DNA of 16,120 nt from Porphyromonadaceae bacterium UBA7048 (GTDB taxonomy: Bacteria; Bacteroidota; Bacteroidia; Bacteroidales; Muribaculaceae), in NCBI GenBank assembly GCA_002493945.1, contig DLAL01000088.1, forward strand, positions 1-16,120, given 5' to 3'. Made by a program: the position numbers and the translations under genes. This document shows positions 6,694 through 15,109 of this stretch, one piece after another. Under the pieces are notes generated by a model. That model worked only from the letters and a program-made list of their open reading frames with translations, searched no databases and was not told the DNA's origin. Within the stretch, counting starts at the first letter, position 1. Each line of letters opens with the position of its first letter.

Positions 6694-6701
6694 CAAAATT
6701 A
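6694..6701 (-). promoter_or_regulatory. -7 promoter element for the alkyltransferase-exporter operon
   Basis: The leftward strand reads TAATTTTG (TAnnTTTG). Predicted transcription start is near 6688, leaving about 15 bases before ATG 6673. The element fixes the gene start, because the longer frame would have to read through it. Confidence 0.55.
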
Positions 6702-6813
6702 CAACGAAAAATCTTCACCGACGGCATCCGCACCGCTTTTTTATCGGTCTGCGCCGCAGTCATGAACCCGGACGGCACTCACGGACGTTATTCATAAAAA
6801 ACAGAATTCCATC

Positions 6814-8025
6814 ATGCGACAGATTATACGACACTTCACCGATGACGACCTATACAAATTCACGATGTGCTGCGCGGTGATAGAGAACTTTCCGCGCACT
6901 CAGGTCAGATACGAGTTCAACGACCGCGACAACACTGTCTATCCGCAAGGATTCGCCGATGAACTGCGCAGGCAGATAGCGATGCTCGAGACCGTCGTCA
7001 TCACCGATGAGGAGATATCATTCATGCGCCGCCGGTGCAGCTACATCCCGGCATGGTTCTACAGCTACCTCAAAGGATTCCGCTACGACCGCCGCCGCGT
7101 CACGGTGAGTCAGGACGAGAGCGGACATCTCGGCATCAGCATCGAAGGATGCTGGAGCGACACCATCCTGTTTGAAGTCAAAATACTCGCAATCGTCTCC
7201 GAACTGTACTACATGATGACAGGCCGCGACAAGACCTTCGACTACGACAGCTACTACACGCACTCGCGCGAGAAAGCGCGCCGCCTGATCGAGGCAGGAT
7301 GCACCTTCAGCGACTTCGGCACTCGCCGCCGCGCCTCCTTCCGCGCGCAGGACACCGCCATCCGGGCCATGAAGGAGTGTCAGGGCGCAAGCGCCGGACC
7401 GGGGACATTCATCGGCACGAGCAACGTCTACTTCGCCATGAAGTATGACCTCGTGCCCATCGGGACTATGGCCCACGAACTGATATGCGCCATCGCCGGA
7501 ATGTTCGGCCCGCAGATGGCCAACCATCTGGCCATGGCGACCTGGGCTAACACCTACCGCGGCGCGCTCGGCACATTCCTCTACGACACCTACGGATGGC
7601 GCATATTCAGCCTCAACTTCTCCGAAGACTATGCCAATATGTTCAAGGGGCTGAGAGTGGACAGCGGCGACAATTTCGAGGAACTCGACCGCATAGTCGA
7701 CAAGTACCGCAGCCTGAACATCGACCCGTGCACCAAGCAGATAGTGTTCAGCAACGGGCTGAATGTCGACTCCGCCATCAGTGTGCAGCGCTACGCCGAA
7801 GGAAAGTGCATCCCGTCGTTCGGCATCGGCACCCACTTTACCAACGACTTCGAGGGCGTCCGGCCCATGAACATCGTCATCAAGCTCATCGCGGTGAAAA
7901 TCACCGAATCATGGCCCTTCTACTGCAACACCTGCAAGCTGAGCGAAGACCGCGGGAAGTACTCGGGCGACAAGGCCACCGTCGACCGAGTACTCGAAAT
8001 CCTTCATCTCAAGGAGTCGGACTGA
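6814..8025 (+). CDS. pncB: Nicotinate phosphoribosyltransferase
   Basis: A 403-residue cytoplasmic enzyme of NAD salvage (Preiss-Handler route). It joins nicotinate and PRPP, with ATP hydrolysis, to give nicotinate mononucleotide. Family signatures include the N-terminal YKFTMCCAV, FNDRD, SDFGTRRRASF (about 168-178), SNVYFAMKYDLVPIGTMAHE with the expected phosphorylated histidine at His221, RVDSGDN, and the late FSNGLN and GIGTHFTNDF blocks. Length is normal for the bacterial PncB type. It appears monocistronic, and I see no clear TAnnTTTG element in the 140 bases before it. The last 22 bases overlap the convergent channel gene. Confidence 0.95.
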   Translation: MRQIIRHFTDDDLYKFTMCCAVIENFPRTQVRYEFNDRDNTVYPQGFADELRRQIAMLETVVITDEEISFMRRRCSYIPAWFYSYLKGFRYDRRRVTVSQDESGHLGISIEGCWSDTILFEVKILAIVSELYYMMTGRDKTFDYDSYYTHSREKARRLIEAGCTFSDFGTRRRASFRAQDTAIRAMKECQGASAGPGTFIGTSNVYFAMKYDLVPIGTMAHELICAIAGMFGPQMANHLAMATWANTYRGALGTFLYDTYGWRIFSLNFSEDYANMFKGLRVDSGDNFEELDRIVDKYRSLNIDPCTKQIVFSNGLNVDSAISVQRYAEGKCIPSFGIGTHFTNDFEGVRPMNIVIKLIAVKITESWPFYCNTCKLSEDRGKYSGDKATVDRVLEILHLKESD

Positions 8026-8798
8026 CATGCTTTCCCGCAGGTGTCCGAAGCGCAGTCCTTGACGCTACCCTTGCGGTAGTCGCGCAGCTCCTCAAGGTAG
8101 CTCGCAGTGATGACGCCCGACGGCAGCGCTATGATGGCCACTCCGAAGAGCGACGACAGCATCGACACCACGCGGCCTATATCCGTCACGGGGCAGAGGT
8201 CGCCGTAGCCGACGGTCGTGAGTGTCACCGTGGCCCAGTACAGCGCGTCGAAGAACGAGTGGAACGTCACCTCGCCCGTATGCGGATTGATGTGCGGCTC
8301 GGCGTTGAACATCACCAGCGCCGTCAGGAAGATGTAGAAGAGGGCAAGCATCAGCACCGACAGCAGTACCTGACGCTCCTTCTTCAGCACACGGAGGAAG
8401 ATGGTAATCTTATCCGAATAGCGGAATATCTTCAGCAGCCTGACTATCTTCAGGAGCCGCGTCATCCTCAGCAGCTTGAACTCCGGACTGATAAGATTCA
8501 GACCCGGCAGTATCGACAGCAGGTCCACGATGGCCATCGGAGTGAAGGGATAGATGACGTACGACATCCAGCCGCGCTTCAGAAGCAGCGTGCACGTGAA
8601 CCAGCGGAAGAGATAGTCGATGATGAAGGCCGACACCGTCACAATCTCTATGAGACGGAACACCGGATAGTCCTCGATGAACATCAGCGGCACTATGCTC
8701 GCCATGATCATCACGAGCATATACCAGTCATAGACGCGTCCGGCCCACATCCCTTTGTGGTCGCGGTTGATGATATTGTATATTTTCTGTCGCAGCAT
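8004..8798 (-). CDS. Voltage-gated-type potassium channel
   Basis: A 264-residue inner-membrane channel of the six-span (Kv-like) family. The selectivity filter TTVGYGD is at residues 194-200, preceded by a pore helix (FFDALYWATVTL). The S4 helix carries a basic residue at every third position (R111, R114, K117, R120, K123, R126), the pattern of a voltage sensor. S1-S3 occupy about 25-98, S5 about 144-165, and S6 follows the filter. There is no large cytoplasmic regulatory domain, only about 30 residues after S6. The start at 8798 is chosen over an in-frame ATG at 8879 because the promoter element TAACTTTG lies at 8832-8825. The 3' end overlaps pncB by 22 bp. Physiological role is unknown; potassium flux or membrane-potential control is likely. 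Confidence 0.92.
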   Translation of the reverse strand: MLRQKIYNIINRDHKGMWAGRVYDWYMLVMIMASIVPLMFIEDYPVFRLIEIVTVSAFIIDYLFRWFTCTLLLKRGWMSYVIYPFTPMAIVDLLSILPGLNLISPEFKLLRMTRLLKIVRLLKIFRYSDKITIFLRVLKKERQVLLSVLMLALFYIFLTALVMFNAEPHINPHTGEVTFHSFFDALYWATVTLTTVGYGDLCPVTDIGRVVSMLSSLFGVAIIALPSGVITASYLEELRDYRKGSVKDCASDTCGKACQSDSLR

Positions 8799-8824
8799 GA
8801 TTGAAGTCAGGGGATATCGGTGTG

Positions 8825-8832
8825 CAAAGTTA
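8825..8832 (-). promoter_or_regulatory. -7 promoter element for the potassium channel gene
   Basis: The leftward strand reads TAACTTTG, a full match to TAnnTTTG. The predicted start is near 8819, giving a leader of about 20 nt before ATG 8798. It is divergent from the operon promoter at 8929-8936. Confidence 0.6.
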
Positions 8833-8928
8833 CGCAAATTCCCCGACATCCCGGCTCCGGACGCCCCCTTTCGCCACATTCTTTATAAATAAAATGACAA
8901 TTATTCCTTCGGATTCAGATATTTCCGC

Positions 8929-8936
8929 TAACTTTG
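8929..8936 (+). promoter_or_regulatory. -7 promoter element for the Yip1-smpB-mutS2-chr-folC operon
   Basis: TAACTTTG is a full match to TAnnTTTG. The predicted start is near 8942, with about 28 nt before ATG 8970. It is the only clear promoter seen before the terminator at 14960, so it may serve about 6 kb. Confidence 0.6.
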
Positions 8937-8969
8937 CATGACCGTTTCCACTCAAGGGAACTTACTCTG

Positions 8970-9518
8970 ATGCTGACATTTCTTAAATATCTCATACAAC
9001 TCATTCTGGCGCCGGGACACGGCTGGGAGGACATCTGCAAGGAGAATCCCGACCCCGACCGGCTGCTCCGCTCGGGACTCTATCCGCTGCTGGGCGTGGC
9101 CGCCGCCACCGAGGCTCTGGCACTGATATACGACCGCGAGGCCACCGTGGCCGGCGTGCTGATACATGCCATCAGCGACTTCGGCGCATACTTCATAGCC
9201 ATCTTCATAGCGCGGCTCATATTCGACGTATATCTGGGGCGCATCACCGCCTCTGAGCCTGATTCGCGCCGGCAGGGACAACTCATCGTCTGCGGTGTCG
9301 GACTGATGGTGCTCGTGCAGATACTGTGCAACTGCGTGCCCTGGCATCTGGTCATACTCAACTTTCTGCCCGTCTACGTGGTTATGGTACTGTACAAGGA
9401 CATGAAGTACGTGGACGTCGAGCCCGGCAACGAGTGGCGCTGGCTGGCGCTGGTCACGTGCGCCATAGTGCTCGTGCCGCTGGTCATCTATAACCTCCTC
9501 TATCTGGTAACACAATGA
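8970..9518 (+). CDS. Yip1-family integral membrane protein
   Basis: A 182-residue membrane protein with about five predicted spans. The opening MLTFLKYLIQLILAPGHGWEDI, a short amphipathic helix followed by a P-x-x-GWE/D-I turn, is typical of bacterial Yip1-domain proteins of Bacteroidetes. Hydrophobic segments follow at about residues 38-56, 58-82, 102-122, 124-140 and 160-180. Bacterial members have no agreed function. The start at 8970 is preferred over a TTG at 8934, which lies inside the promoter element. The stop overlaps the smpB ATG as ATGA, so this is the first gene of a translationally coupled operon. Confidence 0.8.
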   Translation: MLTFLKYLIQLILAPGHGWEDICKENPDPDRLLRSGLYPLLGVAAATEALALIYDREATVAGVLIHAISDFGAYFIAIFIARLIFDVYLGRITASEPDSRRQGQLIVCGVGLMVLVQILCNCVPWHLVILNFLPVYVVMVLYKDMKYVDVEPGNEWRWLALVTCAIVLVPLVIYNLLYLVTQ

Positions 9519-9970
9519 ACGCTAAAGATATAAATATCAAGAACCGCCGTGCGACGTTCGACTACGAGATAGTCGAAACGTTCACCGCCGGTCTGGTGCT
9601 GACAGGCACCGAGATAAAGAGCATCCGCGCGGGCCACGCCTCGCTCGTGGACACGTTCTGCTACATATCGTCGCAGAACGAGGTGTGGGTGAAGAACATG
9701 AACATCGCCACCTACTTCTACGGCAGCTACAACAACCACGAGGCGCGCCGCGACCGCAAGCTCCTCCTGAGCAAGAAAGAGATACGTCAGCTGGCCAAGA
9801 GCGGCCGCGACGCCGGATTCACCATCGTTCCGCTGCGTCTGTTCATCAACGGCAAGGGCCTGGCCAAACTCGTCATCGGCCTCGCACGCGGCAAGAAGGA
9901 GTACGACAAGCGTCAGGCCATCAAGGAGCGCGAGGACAAGCGCAATCTGGCACGCCTGATGCACAAGTGA
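9515..9970 (+). CDS. smpB: SsrA (tmRNA)-binding protein SmpB
   Basis: A 151-residue RNA-binding protein that delivers alanyl-tmRNA to ribosomes stalled without a usable stop codon, starting trans-translation. Recognisable blocks are the N-terminal NRRATFDYEIVETFTAGLVL, GTEIKSIRAG, the beta-barrel segment ending in YNNHEARRDRKLLLSKKEI, FINGKGLAKLVIGLARGKK, and the basic C-terminal tail KREDKRNLARLMHK-like region that reads the empty A site. Length is standard. It overlaps the Yip1 gene by 4 bases and is followed 16 bases later by mutS2. The tmRNA gene itself (ssrA) is not in the window. Confidence 0.97.
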   Translation: MNAKDINIKNRRATFDYEIVETFTAGLVLTGTEIKSIRAGHASLVDTFCYISSQNEVWVKNMNIATYFYGSYNNHEARRDRKLLLSKKEIRQLAKSGRDAGFTIVPLRLFINGKGLAKLVIGLARGKKEYDKRQAIKEREDKRNLARLMHK

Positions 9971-9986
9971 TTTTTTACGTCTTTCT

Positions 9987-12464
9987 ATGATTTCAAATTA
10001 TCCTGATTCGATAGAGCATAAAATCGGATTCGACTCGGTGCGCGAGTATGTGTCGAAGCTCTGCACTTCGGCTCTGGGCCGCACGCGGTGCGAAGAGATG
10101 GCTTTCAGCGCCGACTTTCAGTCGGTGCGCCGCCGCCTGCACGAGACCGCCGAGATGCTCGGCATCCTCAACAGCGACGCCGGATTCAATCTCGGAGGCA
10201 TCCATGACCGCCGCGAACTGCTGACATCGCTCCGCGTGCCCGGCACCTTTCCCTCCGAGACAGACCTCCCCGGGCTGAGGGCGTCGCTGACAGCCATGGC
10301 CGACATTGCCTCGTTCTTCGCCAAGTCGCGCAGGGACGACGGCAACCGCATCGTCACACCCTACCCCGAACTCGACGCACTGGCACGCGACCTGATGGCC
10401 TTCCCGACAGTGACCTCGGCCATCGACCGCATCATCGACCGTCACGGCGAGATCAAGGACAACGCCTCGCCCGAACTGGCCGAGATACGCCGCTCGATGG
10501 CGGCCTGCGCCGGAAGCATCAACTCAACGATACGGCGCGTGATATCGAACGCCGTGCGCGACGGCTATCTCGACGCCGACGTCACTCCGTCCATCCGCGA
10601 CGGGCGTCTGGTGCTCCCTGTGGCGCCGATGTACAAGCGCAAGATCTCCGGTATCGTCCACGACGAATCGGCATCGGGCAAGACTTTCTTCATCGAGCCT
10701 GCCGAAGTGGTCGAGGCCAACAACCGCCTGCGCGAGCTCAGCATCGAGGAGCGCCGCGAGATAGTGCGCATCCTCACTAACCTTGCCGACATCATCCGTC
10801 CTGAAATCGACGCGCTACTCGACGGATTCGGACTCCTCGGCGAATTCGACTTCATCCACGCCAAAGCGCAGTATGCACGGATAGTCGGCGGACTCCTGCC
10901 GAACCTGTCAGACTCGCCCGAACTCGAGTGGTACCATGCCGAGCATCCCGTGCTCCGGCTCGCCCTCGAGCGTCAGGGCAAGGAGATAGTGCCGCTCGAC
11001 CTCACTCTCACTCCCGAGCGCCGCATACTCATCATATCCGGCCCGAATGCCGGCGGCAAGTCTGTGACGCTCAAGACCACCGGCATCGTGCAGTACATGG
11101 CCCAGTGCGGCCTGCTGCCACCCGTCTACGAAAACTCGCACTTCGGCATCTTCGAGAGCATATTCATCGACATCGGCGACGACCAGTCCATCGAAGACGA
11201 CCTCTCCACCTACTCCTCGCATCTGCGCAGCATGAAGCACTTCCTCACCCACGGGTCGGGGACTACGCTGGCGCTAATCGACGAGTTCGGCGGAGGCACC
11301 GAGCCGCAGATAGGCGGCGCCATCGCACAGGCCGTGCTCAAGCAGTTCAATGAGCTGAAGATGTGGGGCGTCATCACCACGCACTACCACAACCTCAAGC
11401 AGCTGGCCGAGGAGACTCCGGGCCTCGTAAACGGCTCGATGCTCTACGACCGCCAGCGCATGCAGCCGCTCTTCAGACTCGCCATAGGGCAGCCGGGCAG
11501 CTCGTTCGCCATAGAGATAGCCCGCAAGACGGGGCTCCCCGAACAGATTATAGAGGACGCCAAGGCCATTGTGGGCAGCGACTACGTCAACATGGACAAG
11601 TATCTGCTCGACATAGCGCGCGACCGCCGCTACTGGGAGAACAAGCGTCAGGATATACGGCAGAAGGAGAAGCGCATCGAGGAACTGCTGGCACGATACG
11701 AGGAGGAGATGGAGACTCTGCGCGGCAAGCGACGCGAGATCATCTCCGAGGCACGCGACGAGGCTCGCCGCATCCTCGACGGCTCCAACGCCACCATAGA
11801 GCGCACCATACGCGAGATACGCAGCTCGCAGGCCGACAAGGAGCGCACTAAGGAGGCGCGCCGTCAGCTCGAAAGCGACCGCGAGGCACTGCGCAACGAG
11901 ACCGACGCAGAGCATCCGCTGCTCGACCGCCGCATACTCAGGCCGAAGAAAAAGAAAGAACCGAAGCCCAAGCAGCCGGCGGCAGAAGAACGGCCGCTCG
12001 AGGAGGGCGACAACGTACTGCTCGACGGTGCCGGAACCGTAGGAACCGTGATGGAGATAACGGGCAAGAACGCCGTGGTGGCTTTCGGCCAGATGAAGAC
12101 GACGGTGAAGCTGTCGCGCCTCAAGCGCACCATGCGCAAGGCGCAGACCGCCCAGGCATCGCCCTCGGCTCCGAGCTATCTGTCGGCTCAGACCGCCGAC
12201 ACGAGCCGCGAGCGCCAGCTGTCGTTCAGCAACGAGATAGACGTCCGCGGCATGCGCACCGACGAGGCCGTGCAGGCAGTGATGTACTACATCGACGACG
12301 CCGTGCAGTTCAACGTCGGGCGTGTCCGCATACTCCACGGCACAGGCACAGGTGCGCTCCGGCAGTACATCCGCCGCTACCTCGACTCGGTCAAGGCCGT
12401 GCGCCAGTATCATGACGAGGATGTCCGCTTCGGAGGACCGGGCATAACCGTAGTAGAATTCTAA
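9987..12464 (+). CDS. mutS2: MutS2 family ATPase with Smr domain
   Basis: An 825-residue protein of normal MutS2 length. It lacks the mismatch-binding N-terminal domain of MutS. A clamp/lever region (about 1-330) precedes the ATPase, with Walker A GPNAGGKS (352-359) and Walker B LIDEF (D432/E433). A long charged coiled coil (about 520-640) follows, then a small KOW-like barrel (about 670-710). The C-terminal Smr domain (about 750-825) has EIDVRG (750-755) and HGTGTG (from 784). In B. subtilis MutS2 acts on collided ribosomes; in other bacteria it has been linked to suppressing recombination. The Smr motif here is DVR rather than the DxH of nuclease-active Smr proteins, so mRNA cleavage is uncertain. 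Placement directly after smpB favours a translation-quality role. It ends 9 bases before the first chr gene. Confidence 0.95.
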   Translation: MISNYPDSIEHKIGFDSVREYVSKLCTSALGRTRCEEMAFSADFQSVRRRLHETAEMLGILNSDAGFNLGGIHDRRELLTSLRVPGTFPSETDLPGLRASLTAMADIASFFAKSRRDDGNRIVTPYPELDALARDLMAFPTVTSAIDRIIDRHGEIKDNASPELAEIRRSMAACAGSINSTIRRVISNAVRDGYLDADVTPSIRDGRLVLPVAPMYKRKISGIVHDESASGKTFFIEPAEVVEANNRLRELSIEERREIVRILTNLADIIRPEIDALLDGFGLLGEFDFIHAKAQYARIVGGLLPNLSDSPELEWYHAEHPVLRLALERQGKEIVPLDLTLTPERRILIISGPNAGGKSVTLKTTGIVQYMAQCGLLPPVYENSHFGIFESIFIDIGDDQSIEDDLSTYSSHLRSMKHFLTHGSGTTLALIDEFGGGTEPQIGGAIAQAVLKQFNELKMWGVITTHYHNLKQLAEETPGLVNGSMLYDRQRMQPLFRLAIGQPGSSFAIEIARKTGLPEQIIEDAKAIVGSDYVNMDKYLLDIARDRRYWENKRQDIRQKEKRIEELLARYEEEMETLRGKRREIISEARDEARRILDGSNATIERTIREIRSSQADKERTKEARRQLESDREALRNETDAEHPLLDRRILRPKKKKEPKPKQPAAEERPLEEGDNVLLDGAGTVGTVMEITGKNAVVAFGQMKTTVKLSRLKRTMRKAQTAQASPSAPSYLSAQTADTSRERQLSFSNEIDVRGMRTDEAVQAVMYYIDDAVQFNVGRVRILHGTGTGALRQYIRRYLDSVKAVRQYHDEDVRFGGPGITVVEF

Positions 12465-12473
12465 CATCTTGAT

Positions 12474-13064
12474 ATGATAGGAAAACTGTTTCTCACCTTC
12501 GCCAAAATCGGTGCTTTCACCTTCGGCGGAGGATGGGCCATGATTTCGATTATAGAGCGTGAGGTGGTGGACAAGCACCACTGGCTTGACAAGACCGAGT
12601 TCCTTGACCTGCTTGCGGTGGCACAGTCGATGCCTGGGATTCTCGCCGTGAATATATCCGTAGTCGTGGGCGACAAGCTACGCGGACTCAAGGGCGCCGT
12701 AGCATCGGCGCTGGGCACCATCACGCCCTCGTTCCTGATAATACTGCTCATAGCGATGTTCCTCACGCCGGAGGCCATCACAACCAATCCCACGCTGACG
12801 GCCATCTTCAAGGGCATACGTCCCGTGGTGGTCGCACTCATCGTGGCGCCCGTATTCACGTCGGCCCGTTCGGCCGGGATAGGACTCCGGACGGCGTGGA
12901 TACCCGTAGTGGTGGCGCTGCTGATATGGTCGAAGTGGCCCGTGGTGTCGAATCCCATCGTCTACATAGTGCTCGGCGGCTTCATCGGCTGGCTGATGGC
13001 CACGCGCTCGCACCGCCTGCTGCACAAAACCGACAAGTCTAACGAATCAGATTCATCACGATGA
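12474..13064 (+). CDS. chrA: Chromate transporter, short-chain CHR subunit (first half)
   Basis: A 196-residue membrane protein corresponding to one half of a ChrA-type transporter, with about five or six spans. CHR-domain signatures are the N-terminal KIGAFTFGGGWAMISIIE, followed by QSMPGILAVNISVVVG and the ALGTITPSFLIILLIA helix. Such short halves occur as adjacent pairs that together act like one full-length ChrA, which exports chromate in characterised cases. For gut bacteria the natural anion is unclear. The C-terminal tail is polar (HKTDKSNESDSSR). Its stop overlaps the start of the second half as ATGA, so equal production of both halves by coupling is likely. Confidence 0.88.
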   Translation: MIGKLFLTFAKIGAFTFGGGWAMISIIEREVVDKHHWLDKTEFLDLLAVAQSMPGILAVNISVVVGDKLRGLKGAVASALGTITPSFLIILLIAMFLTPEAITTNPTLTAIFKGIRPVVVALIVAPVFTSARSAGIGLRTAWIPVVVALLIWSKWPVVSNPIVYIVLGGFIGWLMATRSHRLLHKTDKSNESDSSR

Positions 13065-13630
13065 TATACCTGCGTCTCATATGGAGCTATCTGAAGATAG
13101 GTTTCTTCGGATTCGGCGGCGGATATGCCATGCTCGCCCTTATCGAGAACGAGATAGTGTCGCCCGGATGGATTACCAGGCAGATGTTCACCGACATCGT
13201 GGCCATCTCGCAGATGACGCCCGGTCCCATAGGCATCAACTCGGCCACGTACATCGGTTATGTAGCGCCGGCCCAGTCGTCTGAAGCCTTCGCATCGCCC
13301 GTCTACGGCATCCTCGGCTCGATACTGTGCACCCTCGTGGTGGTGCTGCCGTCATTCATCCTGGTGCGCTATGCCGGACATTACATAGCCCGTCACCGCG
13401 AGAGTCCGGCCATCCGCGGCGTGTTCGCCGGACTGCGTCCCGTGGTGGTCGGACTGATTGCCTCGGCGGCTCTGCTGCTCATGAACGAGCAGAACTTCGG
13501 CTCTACCACGCCCGACATGGTGAAGAGCATCCTGCTGGCCGCCGTGGCACTTCCGCTGGCTCTCTTCACGAAAATTCATCCAATACTCATCATCATAGCC
13601 TCCGGACTCATCGGTTGGCTCATATTCTGA
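13061..13630 (+). CDS. chrA: Chromate transporter, short-chain CHR subunit (second half)
   Basis: A 189-residue CHR-domain protein, the partner of the preceding gene. It has the same fold signatures in slightly different form: KIGFFGFGGGYAMLALIE near the N-terminus, QMTPGPIGINSATYIGYV, and GILGSILCTLVVVLPSFILV. Both halves keep the FGGG and M-x-PG-type motifs, so this is an anciently duplicated pair rather than a recent break of one gene. About five or six spans are predicted, ending in a hydrophobic helix right at the C-terminus. The gene starts inside the stop of the first half (ATGA) and ends 6 bases before folC. Confidence 0.88.
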   Translation: MIYLRLIWSYLKIGFFGFGGGYAMLALIENEIVSPGWITRQMFTDIVAISQMTPGPIGINSATYIGYVAPAQSSEAFASPVYGILGSILCTLVVVLPSFILVRYAGHYIARHRESPAIRGVFAGLRPVVVGLIASAALLLMNEQNFGSTTPDMVKSILLAAVALPLALFTKIHPILIIIASGLIGWLIF

Positions 13631-13636
13631 ACAGCA

Positions 13637-14932
13637 ATGAACTATCAGGAAACGCTCGACTTCCTGTACTCACAGGTGCCGATGTTCCAGAACCTCGGAG
13701 CAGGAGCATATAAACCCGGACTTGACACTACCCTCACCCTCGCCGGTCACTGGGGCGACCCGCACCGGCGGCTGCGCGCCGTCATCCACGTGGCAGGCAC
13801 CAACGGAAAAGGCAGCACGGCACACACGCTGGCTGCCATCCTCCGCTCGGCCGGCTACCGCACGGCGCTATACACGTCGCCGCATCTGCTCGACTTCCGC
13901 GAGCGCATACGCGTGGACGGCAAGATGATTCCGGAGCAGGCCGTGGTTGACTTCGTCAGCGAATATCTCCGCACTTCTTCACTGACGGCGCTGCATCCGA
14001 CCTTCTTCGAACTGAGCACTATCATGGCCTTCAAGTACTTCGCCGACTGCGACGTAGATGTGGCCGTAGTGGAAGTAGGCCTCGGAGGACGGCTCGACTG
14101 CACCAACATAGTCAGCCCCGACCTGTGCGTCATCACCAACATATCGCTCGACCACACCGCCCTGCTGGGCCACACCGAGCCCGAGATAGCACGCGAGAAG
14201 GCCGGAATCATCAAGCCGGGCGTACCCGTTGTCATCGGCCGTGCCGAAGGCGACGTGCGCCGCGTGTTCGCCGATACGGCCGCGCGCGCCGGAGCGCCGA
14301 TAGTCTTCGCTCAGGATGCACTGCCCTACACCGGCTTCGAAAGCCATACCGACCACGTCGACTACCGCGGCACACGCTGGGGCGACATCCGCGGAGAGCT
14401 ATGCGGCCAATGCCAGCCCGAGAACGCGGCCACAATACTCACGGCTGTCAGCCTCCTCGCGGACAGATTCCCGGCCATCGACGCACGCAGCGTCGCCGAC
14501 GGCTTCGCCCGTGTGTGCTCGCTCACGGGGCTGATGGGCCGCTGGATGGAAGTGCGGAAAGAACCCGTCAGAGTCATCTGCGACACGGGCCACAACGTCG
14601 GCGGATGGGAGCACCTCGGAGCACAGCTCCGTGACATCGCCGCCACGGGACGCCTCCACGCCGTGCTCGGATTCGTCAACGACAAGGACGTCAGCGCCAT
14701 CGTCACGCAGTGGCCGCAGCACGCCGAATACTACTTTGCCACCCCGTCGGTGGCACGCGGACGGGCCGCAGCCGACACTGCTGCCGAAGCCATGCGCCAC
14801 GGCATATCGGGCACGCCCTACGACAGTGTCGAAGAAGCCTTCAGGGCAGCCGAAGCCGCCGCACGCCCCGGCGACACCATCTTCGTGGGCGGAAGCACCT
14901 TCGTCGTGGCTGATTTCCTGAGGATTTCCTGA
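13637..14932 (+). CDS. folC: Bifunctional folylpolyglutamate synthase / dihydrofolate synthase
   Basis: A 431-residue cytoplasmic Mur-ligase-type enzyme that adds glutamate to dihydropteroate and to folates, using ATP. Visible features are the P-loop GTNGKGS (54-60), the substrate loop TSPHLLDFRERIRVDGKMI, GLGGRLDCTNIV, the DHTALLGHT and AREKAGIIK block that holds the metal and the carbamylated-lysine-type position, and the C-terminal domain with CDTGHN and the final FVGGSTFVVADFL. Length and order of motifs are normal. It is the last gene of the long operon: the chr pair ends 6 bases upstream, and an intrinsic terminator begins 27 bases after the stop. The other operon genes have no obvious folate role, so the grouping looks like shared transcription rather than a pathway. 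Confidence 0.95.
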   Translation: MNYQETLDFLYSQVPMFQNLGAGAYKPGLDTTLTLAGHWGDPHRRLRAVIHVAGTNGKGSTAHTLAAILRSAGYRTALYTSPHLLDFRERIRVDGKMIPEQAVVDFVSEYLRTSSLTALHPTFFELSTIMAFKYFADCDVDVAVVEVGLGGRLDCTNIVSPDLCVITNISLDHTALLGHTEPEIAREKAGIIKPGVPVVIGRAEGDVRRVFADTAARAGAPIVFAQDALPYTGFESHTDHVDYRGTRWGDIRGELCGQCQPENAATILTAVSLLADRFPAIDARSVADGFARVCSLTGLMGRWMEVRKEPVRVICDTGHNVGGWEHLGAQLRDIAATGRLHAVLGFVNDKDVSAIVTQWPQHAEYYFATPSVARGRAAADTAAEAMRHGISGTPYDSVEEAFRAAEAAARPGDTIFVGGSTFVVADFLRIS

Positions 14933-14959
14933 CATCCGCTGTAAAGCACACCTTACCGC

Positions 14960-14995
14960 ACAGAGGGTCGGCCGATGGCCGGCTCTCTGTTTTTT
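14960..14995 (+). terminator. Intrinsic terminator after folC
   Basis: Bases 14960-14973 pair with 14977-14990 over 14 bp (two G-U pairs in the rightward RNA) around a 3-base GAT loop. T-rich sequence follows immediately (TTTTTATTTTT from 14991). This is the clearest Rho-independent terminator in the window, and it closes the operon that starts at 8942. Confidence 0.9.
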
Positions 14996-14998
14996 ATT

Positions 14999-15029
14999 TT
15001 TGGTATTTGAAAATAAATCATTAACTTTG
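14999..15029 (+). promoter_or_regulatory. Canonical Bacteroidetes promoter for the secreted protein gene at 15110
   Basis: TTTG at 14999-15002, a 19-base spacer, then TAACTTTG at 15022-15029: both consensus boxes at the expected distance, the best promoter in the window. The -33 box lies in the T-rich tail of the preceding terminator. The predicted start is near 15035, leaving an AT-rich leader of about 75 nt before ATG 15110. Confidence 0.75.
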
Positions 15030-15109
15030 TCACGGATAAACCCCACCTTGATCTGCGGGAAACTACATAAACCAAATACCTATATTCATCATCAATTAAA
15101 CGCAAACCT

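Noticed and set aside
8934..8969. TTG start extending the Yip1 protein by 12 residues
   Set aside because: The TTG is part of the TAACTTTG promoter element, upstream of the predicted RNA start. ATG 8970 gives the usual Yip1 N-terminus.
11274..12581. 435-codon leftward frame opposite mutS2
   Set aside because: It is the antisense shadow of a well-supported gene in GC-rich DNA, with no family-like motifs and Leu/Val/Ala-rich low-complexity composition.
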